This document shows, in pieces, positions 27,072 to 35,157 of a DNA stretch of 64,000 nt (positions within the stretch are counted from its first letter, which is position 1; every line of letters begins with the position of its first letter). The DNA is from Natronolimnohabitans sp. A-GB9 (GTDB taxonomy: Archaea; Halobacteriota; Halobacteria; Halobacteriales; Natrialbaceae), in NCBI RefSeq assembly GCF_030848565.1, contig NZ_JAVDDV010000009.1, positions 62,001-126,000 of the forward strand. Direction: 5' to 3'. Under the pieces are notes generated by a model that saw only the letters and a program-made list of their open reading frames with translations, was not told the origin of the DNA and ran no database searches. A program made the position numbers and the translations under genes.

Positions 27072-27845
27072 CTACTCGAGTAGCTCACGCGCGTTGTATC
27101 GCCACGTCCGGACGTGTAAAACGTCGAGATCGAGGGCATCGGCGACGTCGAAGGCGTCGATCGTCGCTAGACGCTCGGCCGATCGGATCCCGGCCTCGGC
27201 CAGCCGATCGGCGTCCTCGGGGCCGACGCCGACGACGGCGGTGACGGGTGTCGGCTTCGGCCACGGCCGTTCCGATGGTCGCTCGCGGCCGACCGCCGCC
27301 AGCGGCGAACTGTCGTACTCGAACGACTGCCAGTCTTCGCCATCGCTGGCGGCGATCCACTCCCGCTCTGCGGCCCCCAGTCCGCGGATTTCGCTCGAGC
27401 GCCGTTCGAGATCGCCGTTGCTCTCGCCGTCGAACGACCACGGCAGCGAGAACCGTCGACGCAACGCGTCCGCGAGTTCTTCGTCGACGCCGGCATCCAC
27501 CAGCATCCGATAGGAGTGGGCCTTCTCCCGGACGACATCGGGATCGACGCCGGCCGCCTCGAGGGCGTCTCGTTCGTCGGCGTCGGACTCGAGTCGCCGA
27601 TCTGGGTCGGTCGCGTTCGCATCGATCCCGTCGGTCGCGTCGACGACGCCGTCTTTGTCGTCCTCGTCGTACGTGAGTTCGACGTGGTCCGACTCACAGC
27701 CGGCCGCCTCGTCGACGTCGACATCGATGTCGACCGCGATACCGATTCCGAGATCGACCGTTTCGCCGTCGTCGATCCGGTCGCTCTCGTGGTCCCGGTT
27801 TCCGTCCAATTCGCTGACGGCGTCGTTTTTGCTCACGCGATTCAC
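27072..27845 (-). CDS. Helix-hairpin-helix protein, haloarchaeal
   Basis: 257 residues from a GTG at 27845. The first 110 residues are acidic and low in complexity. The middle (about 95-200) has a conserved helical part, VREKAHSYRMLVDAGVDEELADALRRRF. The C-terminus (about 203-257) carries helix-hairpin-helix motifs, VGVGPEDADRLAEAGI and DVADALDLDVLHVRTWRYNA, typical of non-specific DNA or RNA contact. There is no catalytic domain, so a scaffolding or DNA-binding role is the most one can infer. The GTG start is uncertain because several in-frame GTG codons follow. Confidence 0.65.
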   Translation of the reverse strand: MNRVSKNDAVSELDGNRDHESDRIDDGETVDLGIGIAVDIDVDVDEAAGCESDHVELTYDEDDKDGVVDATDGIDANATDPDRRLESDADERDALEAAGVDPDVVREKAHSYRMLVDAGVDEELADALRRRFSLPWSFDGESNGDLERRSSEIRGLGAAEREWIAASDGEDWQSFEYDSSPLAAVGRERPSERPWPKPTPVTAVVGVGPEDADRLAEAGIRSAERLATIDAFDVADALDLDVLHVRTWRYNARELLE

Positions 27846-27874
27846 CAGTTGTCACTACCTCTCACCGTCCCATC

Positions 27875-28072
27875 TTGAAAGTTGTCCTCGGGTGTACGAC
27901 CGCTTCGGGTGTAGAGACGGCCGTTGTTCGTACCGATGGTAGCAACCCGACCATTATCCGTGGCCGGATCGAGGGGACGACGACGATCGACGACCTCGCC
28001 GACTGCGATCTCGTCGTCGAGGCGGGCGATCTGGGGACGAAAACCGGCGAGGGATTCTACGAGTACGACTGA
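27875..28072 (+). pseudogene. Internally deleted relic of a 3-hydroxyacyl-CoA dehydrogenase
   Basis: An open frame of 65 codons joins two parts of the family that are normally far apart. GRIEGTTTIDDLADCDLVVEA (about residues 30-50) is the end of the NAD-binding half. It is followed at once by GDLGTKTGEGFYEYD, the very C-terminus of the enzyme. Roughly 180 codons between them, and the N-terminal Rossmann glycine motif, are missing. The first 28 residues look degenerate. The reading is by recognition of the two motifs, and the protein cannot be active. Confidence 0.65.
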
Positions 28073-28086
28073 AACCTCGTTGTGGA

Positions 28087-28111
28087 TGACAAAATGACAA
28101 CTATTTTGTCA
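28087..28111. promoter_or_regulatory. Perfect 9-bp inverted repeat, probable operator
   Basis: TGACAAAAT (28087-28095), 7-nt spacer, ATTTTGTCA (28103-28111). It is exactly palindromic and A/T-rich, followed directly by AATTTAATCG, which resembles a TATA box, and by the GTG start at 28132. A dimeric regulator bound here would sit where the BRE/TATA factors bind. Confidence 0.7.
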
Positions 28112-28131
28112 ATTTAATCGAGACGTCATCT

Positions 28132-28578
28132 GTGTCCCTGCGCTATCGAAGACGCCGGATCGTCGCTGCGGTCCTCGGGACCGTTACGGCCCTCCTCGGC
28201 GGCAGCTACGCCTGGACCCAGTACGAGACGCGACACCATCTCCGGCTTTGGCATCTCGAGCTCGTCAACGAGTCGGCCGAAGCCGTCACCCTCGTGGTGA
28301 CAGTCGAGAGCGACGATCGGACACTCACGCATACGGAACGGCTCGAGCCAGCCACGGAGGGGGAGACGCGGAGACAGATTCACGATCGCTGGATGAAAGA
28401 CGCCGAAGAGTGGGTCGTCCGTGCCGAACTCGGTGAACGGCAACTCGAACGTACGGCCGCGGAGATCACCGCCCACCTCGAGGGATCGGGGTGGGGAACC
28501 GACTGCGCGCACGTTTCGATCGTGGTTACCGAGGACGGGGACCTCGAGAGTCGTGTCGAGCCGTCGGACGTCTGCTGA
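28132..28578 (+). CDS. Membrane-anchored secreted protein of unknown function
   Basis: 148 residues from a GTG. A basic start, SLRYRRRRIVAAVLGTVTALLGGSYAW, gives one signal-anchor helix (about 9-28). The rest is an extracytoplasmic domain rich in Glu and beta-strand-like segments (LELVNESAEAVTLVVTVESD). It has two Cys near the C-terminus (GTDCAHVSIVV and SDVC). The perfect operator at 28087-28111 suggests tight control. The stop TGA is the first codon of a family B element. Confidence 0.6.
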   Translation: MSLRYRRRRIVAAVLGTVTALLGGSYAWTQYETRHHLRLWHLELVNESAEAVTLVVTVESDDRTLTHTERLEPATEGETRRQIHDRWMKDAEEWVVRAELGERQLERTAAEITAHLEGSGWGTDCAHVSIVVTEDGDLESRVEPSDVC

Positions 28579-28687
28579 TACTGCCGGACAGCAGTCAGTA
28601 ACACGTCGGTCGCGAACTCGCGGCCGCCACCCGTTGGAACGGCCGCAGTCGCGCGACCGATCGGTGAATCGTTCTGTCCGGCAGTAT
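28576..28687. repeat. Family B palindromic element, complete copy, at a stop codon
   Basis: 112 bp. It starts TGATACTGCCGGACAGCAGT and ends TTCTGTCCGGCAGTAT, with the inner stem CGGTCGCG...CGGCCGCC / GGCCGCAGTCGCGCGACCG. The TGA is the stop of the plus-strand gene before it, and the far end lies 19 nt from the stop of the converging squalene synthase gene. Confidence 0.92.
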
Positions 28688-28706
28688 GACGGCTCGATGG
28701 GGCGGA

Positions 28707-29753
28707 TTACTGGTGAAGCGGCTTCTCGGCCATCTCCTTGCGGAGTTCGGCCAGATGCGATCGTGAAACCTCGCCCTCGAACGTCTCGAGGAGTGCGTAC
28801 ACTTCCGCTCGAGAGACCTTCACGTCGCCCTCGCGGACGACGTCTTCCGGGCGCTCGCGAAGCTCGCGCATCGTTCCGACGGCGAGGAAGTAGGGGATCG
28901 CCCACGCAGAGAGCTTGTTGCCGTGGGTCTCGGGGATGATCTCGAGGTAGCGCTGAGCGTCGTCGAGGTACGTCTCGGCGCGACCGGTGACGCGCTTGAT
29001 GACGTTGGTGACTGCGCCCTGGTTCTCCTCGTGGGTGACCCGCTCGATCTCGACGTCCTCCTCGGCGAGCCACTCGGCGGGCAGGTAGACGTTGTTCTCC
29101 TCGTGGTAGTCGGTCTCGACGTCTTTGGCGATGTTGACCAGTTGCAAGAGGAGTGCGAACGACCGAGCGTTCTCGCGCAGTTCCTCGGCGCGGTCCTGAG
29201 AGGCACCACGAGCGACCAGCCCGGTGATGAGCGTCCCGACGGTGCCGGCGGCGTACCAGCAGTACTCCTCGAGTTCGTCGAGGGTCTGTAGGCGGAGACC
29301 GCCCTCGCCGGCGTAGCGGTCGGTAAACATCGCCATCCCATCGACGAGTTCGCGGACGGGATCGCGCATGATCTCGCGGGGCTCTTCGTCGAGCGATTCG
29401 AAGGTCCGCAACACCCGTGGGGTCTCGGCGACGACCGTCCAGTCGTCGTTTGGCTCGTCTGGGATCCACGGTTCGACGTCGTCCATGAACGTCGCGACCG
29501 TCACCTCGCTGTCCGGATCGAGGAGGCGATCGTACGTCGTCAGCAGTTCGGTCTGGGTTTCCGGCGGAATGTGTCCCGCGTCTTCGATCGTGTCGGCGAC
29601 GCGACAGAGAAGGTATCCGATACAAATATGTCTCGCCATCGGCTCCTCGAGTCGCTCGATAGTGATAGAGAACGTCCGCGAAACGCCGTGAACCGCATCG
29701 TAACACCACTCCAGGTCAGCGTCAGTGGGTGGTTCGGGCTGGCCCGTGGTCAT
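28707..29753 (-). CDS. Squalene synthase-type prenyltransferase
   Basis: 348 residues. DTIED (54-58) and NIAKDVETDYHEEN (207-220, with D211 and D215) are the two Asp-rich Mg2+-binding motifs of the squalene/phytoene synthase family. HGVSRTFSI (22-30) and RHICIGYLLCRVADT come before them. Length and the VETD form of the second motif favour squalene synthase (two farnesyl diphosphates to squalene) over phytoene synthase; the carotenoid gene would normally be linked to other crt genes, and none are here. Halobacteria make squalene as a membrane lipid. Confidence 0.85.
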   Translation of the reverse strand: MTTGQPEPPTDADLEWCYDAVHGVSRTFSITIERLEEPMARHICIGYLLCRVADTIEDAGHIPPETQTELLTTYDRLLDPDSEVTVATFMDDVEPWIPDEPNDDWTVVAETPRVLRTFESLDEEPREIMRDPVRELVDGMAMFTDRYAGEGGLRLQTLDELEEYCWYAAGTVGTLITGLVARGASQDRAEELRENARSFALLLQLVNIAKDVETDYHEENNVYLPAEWLAEEDVEIERVTHEENQGAVTNVIKRVTGRAETYLDDAQRYLEIIPETHGNKLSAWAIPYFLAVGTMRELRERPEDVVREGDVKVSRAEVYALLETFEGEVSRSHLAELRKEMAEKPLHQ

Positions 29754-29908
29754 CTACTCAAGGATGTTTTGTCCCCACCCGGCAAAAACGCCCCGGTCCC
29801 GGCGGCATGTTCCAGTTGGCGGTCGTCCGGTAACACGGGGTCGCATTCGAGGATCGGACACGCCACCGACCCTCGATGATTTCGCCGTCTTCGGAACGAA
29901 GAGATAAC

Positions 29909-29914
29909 AATAAA
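29909..29914 (+). promoter_or_regulatory. TATA-like box of the acyl-CoA dehydrogenase gene
   Basis: AATAAA, centred 28 nt upstream of the ATG at 29940, within ATAACAATAAAGG. It gives a leaderless transcript. Confidence 0.6.
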
Positions 29915-29939
29915 GGATGAACGTCCCGATAGTTCTCCC

Positions 29940-31130
29940 ATGGACTTCGCACTCTCGGCCGAGCAAGCGCAGATCCGCGATATGGTATCGGAGTTCGTCG
30001 ACGAAGAGGTCGTTCCCCTCGCCGAAGAGATCGACCACGACGACGAGTTCCCCCACGACCTCGTCGACGAGATGGCCGAACTCGGCCTGATGGGGATGCC
30101 GTTCCCCGAGGAGTACGGCGGCGCCGGGCTGGACTATCACTCCTATGCCATCGGTCTCGAGGAGATCTCACGAGGCTCGGGTGGGCTCGGAACGATCGTC
30201 GCCGCTCACACCTCACTCGCCGGCAACATGCTCTATGAGTTCGGCGACGAGTCCCAGAAAGAGGAGTATCTCACGCCACTCGCCGAAGGACGCGATATCG
30301 GCGCGTTCGCGCTCTCGGAGGCCGGCGCGGGCAGCGACGTTCCCGCGATGGAGACGACCGCAGAGAAGTGCGAGGCGACAGCCTCGGAACAGAGCGGCGT
30401 CGCCGCGGAGAAAGACGGCGACGAGTACGTGATCAACGGGGGCAAGCTCTGGATCTCCAACGGCTCGGTGGCCGACACGGTGACGGTGTTCGCCAAGACC
30501 GATCCCGACGCGGATACCAAAGGCATCTCGTCGTTCGTCGTCCGTCCCGAGGAGGACGACGGCTTCATCGTCGAGAACACGGAGGAAAAGCTCGGCGACA
30601 AGGGCTGTCCGACCGCCGAACTCCGCTTCGACGATCTCCGGATCCCCGAGGACCGTCTGCTCGGCGAGGAGGGTGACGGGTTCGTCCACGCACTCAAGAC
30701 GTTAAACGGCGGCCGCATCACGATCGCCGCCCGCGGCGTCGGCATCGCCCGCGCGGCCTTCGAGGAGGCTCGCGATTACGCCACCGAGCGCGAGCAGTTC
30801 GGCCAGCCCATCGGTGAGTTCCAGTCGATCAAGCACAAACTCGCCGATATGGACACGAAGATCCAGGCCGCGAAGATGCTCATGCACAAGGCTGCCGACA
30901 AGAAGATCCGCGGCGAGAACTACATCAAAGACGCTGCCCAGGCGAAGCTCTACGCCTCCGAAGTCTCGCGTGAGGTCGCAAACGAAGGTATCCAGATCCA
31001 CGGCGGCTACGGCTACACGAAGGACTTCCCCGCCGAGCGCTTCTATCGCGACGCCAAACTCAACGAGATCTACGAAGGCACCAGCGAAGTGTTGCGGAAC
31101 ACGATCGGCGACCAACTGCTCGAGGAGTGA
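29940..31130 (+). CDS. Acyl-CoA dehydrogenase
   Basis: 396 residues. FALSEAGAGSDVPAMETTA (about 121-139) binds FAD and substrate. KLWISNGSVAD and LGDKGCPTAELRFDD are the other flavin-side blocks. YEGTSEVLRN (378-387) provides the family C-terminus; Glu379 or the conserved Glu earlier is the base. It oxidises acyl-CoA to enoyl-CoA and passes electrons to ETF. A short insert EATASEQSGVAAEKDG (about 143-158) lies between two conserved blocks. Chain-length preference is unknown. The hydroxyacyl-CoA dehydrogenase relic lies 1.9 kb upstream. The stop TGA begins a family B element. Confidence 0.92.
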   Translation: MDFALSAEQAQIRDMVSEFVDEEVVPLAEEIDHDDEFPHDLVDEMAELGLMGMPFPEEYGGAGLDYHSYAIGLEEISRGSGGLGTIVAAHTSLAGNMLYEFGDESQKEEYLTPLAEGRDIGAFALSEAGAGSDVPAMETTAEKCEATASEQSGVAAEKDGDEYVINGGKLWISNGSVADTVTVFAKTDPDADTKGISSFVVRPEEDDGFIVENTEEKLGDKGCPTAELRFDDLRIPEDRLLGEEGDGFVHALKTLNGGRITIAARGVGIARAAFEEARDYATEREQFGQPIGEFQSIKHKLADMDTKIQAAKMLMHKAADKKIRGENYIKDAAQAKLYASEVSREVANEGIQIHGGYGYTKDFPAERFYRDAKLNEIYEGTSEVLRNTIGDQLLEE

Positions 31131-31230
31131 TACTGTCGGACAGCAGTCAGTGAGCAGTCAGTCGCGAACGCGCGGCCGTCACCCGCGTGACGGCCGCAGT
31201 CCCGCGACCGATCGTCGAATCGTGCTATAA
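31128..31230. repeat. Family B element, right end degenerate, at a stop codon
   Basis: Begins TGATACTGTCGGACAGCAGT, with the TGA being the acyl-CoA dehydrogenase stop. The inner stem CGGCCGTCAC / GTGACGGCCG is intact. The right end has decayed to CGTGCTATAACCGG. It lies between two convergent genes. Confidence 0.85.
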
Positions 31231-31273
31231 CCGGTCGGAAACCCGTTTTGCGAATCGTCTGCTGTCTGTCCTA

Positions 31274-31495
31274 TCACTGCCACCACAGGGCGAACGCCGT
31301 GATCGCGATGCCGGCGGCGACGCTCAGCGTTACGGCCACGGCAACCCCGAGGACGACGTCGACCTGTAACAGCCCGACGATGAGGGCGAGAACGATCAGA
31401 TGCGCGATGGCGAGCGCGAGCCCGAACCACAGCCACTCTCTCGCGACGGTGAGCGACGATTCGTCGGACGACTCGGTGGCGTCGGGAGCGGACAT
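31274..31495 (-). CDS. Small two-helix membrane protein
   Basis: 73 residues from the ATG at 31495 (MSAPDATESSDESSL); a GTG four codons earlier is also possible. A short acidic N-terminus is followed by two helices, LWFGLALAIAHLIVLALIVG and VLGVAVAVTLSVAAGIAITA. The function is unknown. It lies just downstream of the PadR-like gene on the same strand. Confidence 0.55.
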   Translation of the reverse strand: MSAPDATESSDESSLTVAREWLWFGLALAIAHLIVLALIVGLLQVDVVLGVAVAVTLSVAAGIAITAFALWWQ

Positions 31496-31562
31496 CGGTT
31501 CGTCCACCGACGGACGCGACGGAGGGTGATAGCTCTCCGCCTCGAGGCCGGGCCGAGACGGC

Positions 31563-31865
31563 CTACTCGTCTGCGTCGTCCTCGACCTCGAGGCAGTCCC
31601 GAACCCACGCGTAGTGCTCTCGAAGCCGTCGCTCGCCGCCTTCGGTGAGTGCGTACACGTCGTAGAGCCCTTCGGTTCGCTTCTCGACGATGCCGGCGTC
31701 TTCGAGGGCCGACAGCGACCCGTAGAACGCCTTCGGCCCGAGGCGCTCGTCGTAGTGGGACTCGAGGCGGGATTTCAGTCGCTGGCCGCGCAACTCGCCG
31801 TCCTCGGCGGCTGCGAGAACGAAACAGATGTCGCGTCGCCGACCGCTTTGGAGCCACTTGGTCAT
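31563..31865 (-). CDS. PadR-like winged-helix transcriptional regulator
   Basis: 100 residues. RRRDICFVLAAAEDGELRGQRL followed by KSRLESHY...LGPKAFYGSLSALEDAGIVEKRTEGLYDVYALTEGGERRL is a winged helix with the PadR recognition pattern (x-YxSLxxLExxGxVxKR, then a beta hairpin and TxxG). It would bind DNA as a dimer. The target is not known. The two neighbours on the same strand, a small membrane protein and a DUF3267 peptidase, are candidates for control. Confidence 0.75.
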   Translation of the reverse strand: MTKWLQSGRRRDICFVLAAAEDGELRGQRLKSRLESHYDERLGPKAFYGSLSALEDAGIVEKRTEGLYDVYALTEGGERRLREHYAWVRDCLEVEDDADE

Positions 31866-31934
31866 GGCTCGGGGTCGGCGTGACGGACGCTCGAGGGTTT
31901 CGGTTTCCGTTTCGCTGTCGCGGTGATCGAACCG

Positions 31935-32861
31935 TCACTCGCGACCGATCGTTCGATAGCCGGTCGTCAGAAGCGCCCACGCGAGACCGCCGGCGACGGC
32001 GATCGCCACCGCCAACCAACCGTTTATCTCGAGGAGGACCGTTCCGGCGTGGGGATAGAGTTCGTGACGAAAGAGCAGCCAGTCGCTGCCGGGCACATCG
32101 ATCACGACGGTGCCCGAGCCGACGACGAGCGACCCAAACACCGTTCCGGCGATGACGATCGCGAGCACCGTCCCCGTCCCCACTGCACCGGCGACGAGCC
32201 GCGAGAGAACACGGGTTCCAGGTCGCCGACGCCCGGTCCTCGAGCCGGAACGGTAGACGCCGAACCCCTGGGTGTCCGTGCCGGGCAGCGGACCGACCCG
32301 GACGTCGGCCGGATACTGCAAGAGGACACTGGCCATCCAGAGGTCACCGATCGAGCCGGCGGCGTTGGCTGCAAGCGGGACGATCAACAGCGGCGACGGG
32401 TAGACGACCATCGCCACCAGCCCGACGGCGGTGATCCCCACGAACGGGGCCAACAGGGCGACGAGCAGCTGGTTTCGGGTGTAACTTGCCCCTTCGGTCT
32501 CGGCGTAGGCGTACGGCAGGAGGAAGTAGGAGACGCCGATCCCGTACTCCGGATCGCCGCTGCCGTAGCGAGCCATGAACACGCCGTGTAACAGCTCGTG
32601 GGGAACGACGACGAGCGCGACGAGGGCGCCAGCCGCGACGAGCCAGACGATCGCGTCCGACGGCGCGAACACGGGGATGAGGATCGGCTCGAGCGTGGTG
32701 CCACGGATCGCCGCGAGAACGTGGCCGAACACGTACGCGAAAGCGAAAAAGCCGGTCACGGCGACGACGATCCACTGGATAGCGACCGCTCGGGTCCGGC
32801 GGAACGTCCCGATCAACTGGGGGCAGGCGGCACGTCGAGGCGCCGAGCGACTCACGACCAC
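31935..32861 (-). CDS. DUF3267-type membrane zinc metalloprotease
   Basis: 308 residues from a GTG. VVPHELLHGVFM contains HELLH (88-92), the zinc-binding HExxH motif, inside a membrane region with six or so helices. This arrangement is that of DUF3267, a site-2-protease-like family. A third metal ligand is probably in the later NAAGSIGDLWMASVLL segment, whose Asn/Asp resembles site-2 motifs. The N-terminus beyond the GTG is basic and uncertain. The substrate is unknown. Confidence 0.75.
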   Translation of the reverse strand: MVVSRSAPRRAACPQLIGTFRRTRAVAIQWIVVAVTGFFAFAYVFGHVLAAIRGTTLEPILIPVFAPSDAIVWLVAAGALVALVVVPHELLHGVFMARYGSGDPEYGIGVSYFLLPYAYAETEGASYTRNQLLVALLAPFVGITAVGLVAMVVYPSPLLIVPLAANAAGSIGDLWMASVLLQYPADVRVGPLPGTDTQGFGVYRSGSRTGRRRPGTRVLSRLVAGAVGTGTVLAIVIAGTVFGSLVVGSGTVVIDVPGSDWLLFRHELYPHAGTVLLEINGWLAVAIAVAGGLAWALLTTGYRTIGRE

Positions 32862-32980
32862 ACACTCTCACGGGACGGAAAAATCGGTACCGATTCGTCG
32901 CACGCGCTGGGACGGTCCTCGAGTCACGTGGTCGGGACGGAACCGATACCTTCCCGGTGTTCGATCCGTGAGTTCCTCGC

Positions 32981-33286
32981 ATGAGCAACGACCGTACGGC
33001 CGAAGGAAACGGCATCAAAGCGACGTACGACGAGACCGAGACCGAACGCCGCCTCGAGTTCGAGGCGACCGGTGACGAAGCGGCGACTGCTCGAGCCGGA
33101 ACGAGCGCTGCGATCGCACAGAACCGCGAGGGGTACGCCATGTTGAAAGTGCGGCCGACCGCCGATGGCGACGAACTCGAGCGCTACTACGGGTTCGACA
33201 TGGCTCTTGATCACGCCGCGGAGCTGCTTGGCGTCTCCCAGCACGACCTTCCGGTGCCGCCGGCGGCCGAGGACATGGGAATGTGA
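32981..33286 (+). CDS. Conserved haloarchaeal protein (DUF7111-like)
   Basis: 101 residues. The centre GDEAATARAGTSAAIAQNREGYAML and GFDMALDHAAELLGVS look like a compact alpha/beta protein with no Cys and no membrane segment. I recognise it only as a widely conserved small haloarchaeal family. The gene diverges from the DUF3267 gene and its stop TGA is the first codon of a family B element. Confidence 0.65.
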   Translation: MSNDRTAEGNGIKATYDETETERRLEFEATGDEAATARAGTSAAIAQNREGYAMLKVRPTADGDELERYYGFDMALDHAAELLGVSQHDLPVPPAAEDMGM

Positions 33287-33413
33287 TACTGCCGGACAGT
33301 AGTCATACTGTCGGACAGCAGTCAGTGAGCCGTCGGTCGCGAACGCGCGGCCGTCACCCGCGGGACGGCCGCAGCCGCGCGACCGATCGTCGAATCGTGC
33401 TGTCCAACAGTAT
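33284..33413. repeat. Family B element with a duplicated left arm, at a stop codon
   Basis: The stop TGA leads into TACTGCCGGACAGTAGTC, and then a second arm CATACTGTCGGACAGCAGTC and the rest of a complete element follow, ending TGTCCAACAGTAT. The extra arm is 18-19 bp. It is either a copy inserted into the arm of an older one or a local duplication. Confidence 0.88.
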
Positions 33414-33601
33414 CAGTACAACGCCGGTCGGCACGTCGACCGATTGCCGGGGAAAACGAGTCTCGACGGCGTTCGTGCCGGATCACGTTCTGCGGCAAAT
33501 TTCATCGAATCCGACCGATCAACGCCTGGAAACTGAACGTATTGTGGGAGAAAACGGGAATCATAAATACGCGGAGTCGAACGGTGTATACGAGAATAGC
33601 C
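33287..33601. other. Intergenic region before the heme o synthase gene
   Basis: 315 bp with the family B composite at its left end. The right part holds ATAAATACG (33563-33571), a candidate TATA box about 36 nt before the GTG start of the next gene. No protein-coding frame looks real here. Confidence 0.5.
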
Positions 33602-35032
33602 GTGGCAACCGCATCATCGTCGTTCCCTCGTCCGATCGGCACCCGACAGCGCTTCTCTGCACTGCTTGCAGCGACCGCACTCGGCGTCTACCTCCTGTTG
33701 ATCATCGGTGCGACGACCTCGCTGACGAACGCGGCGTCGGCCTGTTCGACCTGGCCGATGTGTCACGCACCCGCCGATCCGCTGAGTCAGACGGAGCTGG
33801 CGATCGCATGGGGACACCGGATCGCGGCCGTCCTCGTCGGACTGCTCGTCGCCGCGACGGCGATTAGCGCCGTTCTCGGAGACGTCTCGACTCGTGTCCG
33901 CGGAGCGGTCCTCGTCGGTGCCGTCCTCTATGTCGTCCAGGTCGGTGTCGGTGCCGTGACCGCGACGGTCGGCCCGGCGGCGATCGTTCCCGGCCTCCAC
34001 CTCACGCTTGGGGTAGTGACCTTCACGGCCATCGTCCTCGCACTCGCCTGGGACCTAGAGATCGCAACCGGCAGCGAGAACGACACCATCGAGGCCGAAC
34101 CGCTCGAGGAAGCCGACCCCGAGGCCGGTACGCCGGCGCCGCGGACGCTTCCGGACGGTCGCCTCGCTCGGGCCCGGTTGACCGCGTTCGCGTACTTCAA
34201 GATGATGAAGCCGCGGCTGATGTGGCTGCTCTGTCTCGTTGCTGCCGCAGGGATGGCACTGGCTGCCGGCCCCGCGTTGACGGCTGACGTAATCGTCGCC
34301 ACGCTCGGTGGTGGCGTCCTCGCGATCGGTGCCTCCGGAACGTTCAATCACGTTCTCGAGCGCGACGTCGACCAGCAGATGTCCCGGACGGCTGACCGGC
34401 CGCTGGCGACCGATCTGATCCCGGTCCGAAACGCGCTTGCGTTCGGCGGTCTGCTGACCGTCGCCTCACTCGCCGTCTTCCTGACGATCAACGCCCTCGC
34501 TGCTGCACTGGGACTGGCGGCGATCGTCTTCTACAGCGTCGTCTACACGCTCGTGCTCAAACCCAACACGGTTCAGAACACGGTCATCGGTGGGCTCGCA
34601 GGTGCGTTACCGGCGCTGATTGGCTGGGCTGCGGTCACAAACGAGATCGGACTGCCGGCGCTGGCGCTTGCCGGCGTGATCTTCCTCTGGACGCCGGCAC
34701 ACTTCTACAACCTCGCGCTGGCCTACAAGGACGACTACGCTCGTGGTGGCTTCCCGATGATGCCCGTCGTCCGCGGCGAGACCGAGACGCGAAAGCACAT
34801 CATCTACTATATCGCGGCGACGCTCGTCGGGACGATCGGGCTCGCCTGGATCACCGATCTGGGCGCGATCTACGCCGCGACGGTCGCGCTCTTCGGCGGG
34901 ATCTTCCTCTGGGCGGCCGTCGACCTCCACTTCGAGCAGACCGAGGCTGCGGCGTTTCGCTCCTTCCACGCCTCCAACGCCTTCCTGGGGGCTGTCCTCG
35001 TCGCCGTGCTCGTCGACGCGCTCGTCGTCTGA
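33602..35032 (+). CDS. ctaB: Heme o synthase with a fused N-terminal CtaA-like half
   Basis: 476 residues from a GTG at 33602; the frame is open to an ATG at 33542, so the start is uncertain. Residues 1-155 have four helices and GATTSLTNAASACSTWPMCH, the CxxxxxC pair of heme A synthase (CtaA/Cox15), but only the first half of that protein. Residues 170-476 are the UbiA-type heme o synthase: NHVLERDVDQQMSRTADRPL (Asp-rich motif) and VIGGLAGALPALIGW. It farnesylates heme b for the terminal oxidase. A Cox15-like half fused to CtaB is known in Halobacteria. The stop TGA begins a family A end. The DsbA-like gene follows. Confidence 0.88.
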   Translation: MATASSSFPRPIGTRQRFSALLAATALGVYLLLIIGATTSLTNAASACSTWPMCHAPADPLSQTELAIAWGHRIAAVLVGLLVAATAISAVLGDVSTRVRGAVLVGAVLYVVQVGVGAVTATVGPAAIVPGLHLTLGVVTFTAIVLALAWDLEIATGSENDTIEAEPLEEADPEAGTPAPRTLPDGRLARARLTAFAYFKMMKPRLMWLLCLVAAAGMALAAGPALTADVIVATLGGGVLAIGASGTFNHVLERDVDQQMSRTADRPLATDLIPVRNALAFGGLLTVASLAVFLTINALAAALGLAAIVFYSVVYTLVLKPNTVQNTVIGGLAGALPALIGWAAVTNEIGLPALALAGVIFLWTPAHFYNLALAYKDDYARGGFPMMPVVRGETETRKHIIYYIAATLVGTIGLAWITDLGAIYAATVALFGGIFLWAAVDLHFEQTEAAAFRSFHASNAFLGAVLVAVLVDALVV

Positions 35033-35056
35033 TACGGATTGCTGTCCTCACGTTCC
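35030..35056. repeat. Family A element, single end at the ctaB stop codon
   Basis: TGATACGGATTGCTGTCCTC, with TGA as the stop of ctaB. The other end of the element is not found before the next gene. Confidence 0.7.
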
Positions 35057-35157
35057 GTCGATGTGCTCACAGCGCGTTCGAGTCCTTCTCACGTGGATCC
35101 ACGTGGACCTGCTCTCGACCGATGCTCCCTAACGTGGGCAGTACGTACGCACCGACT

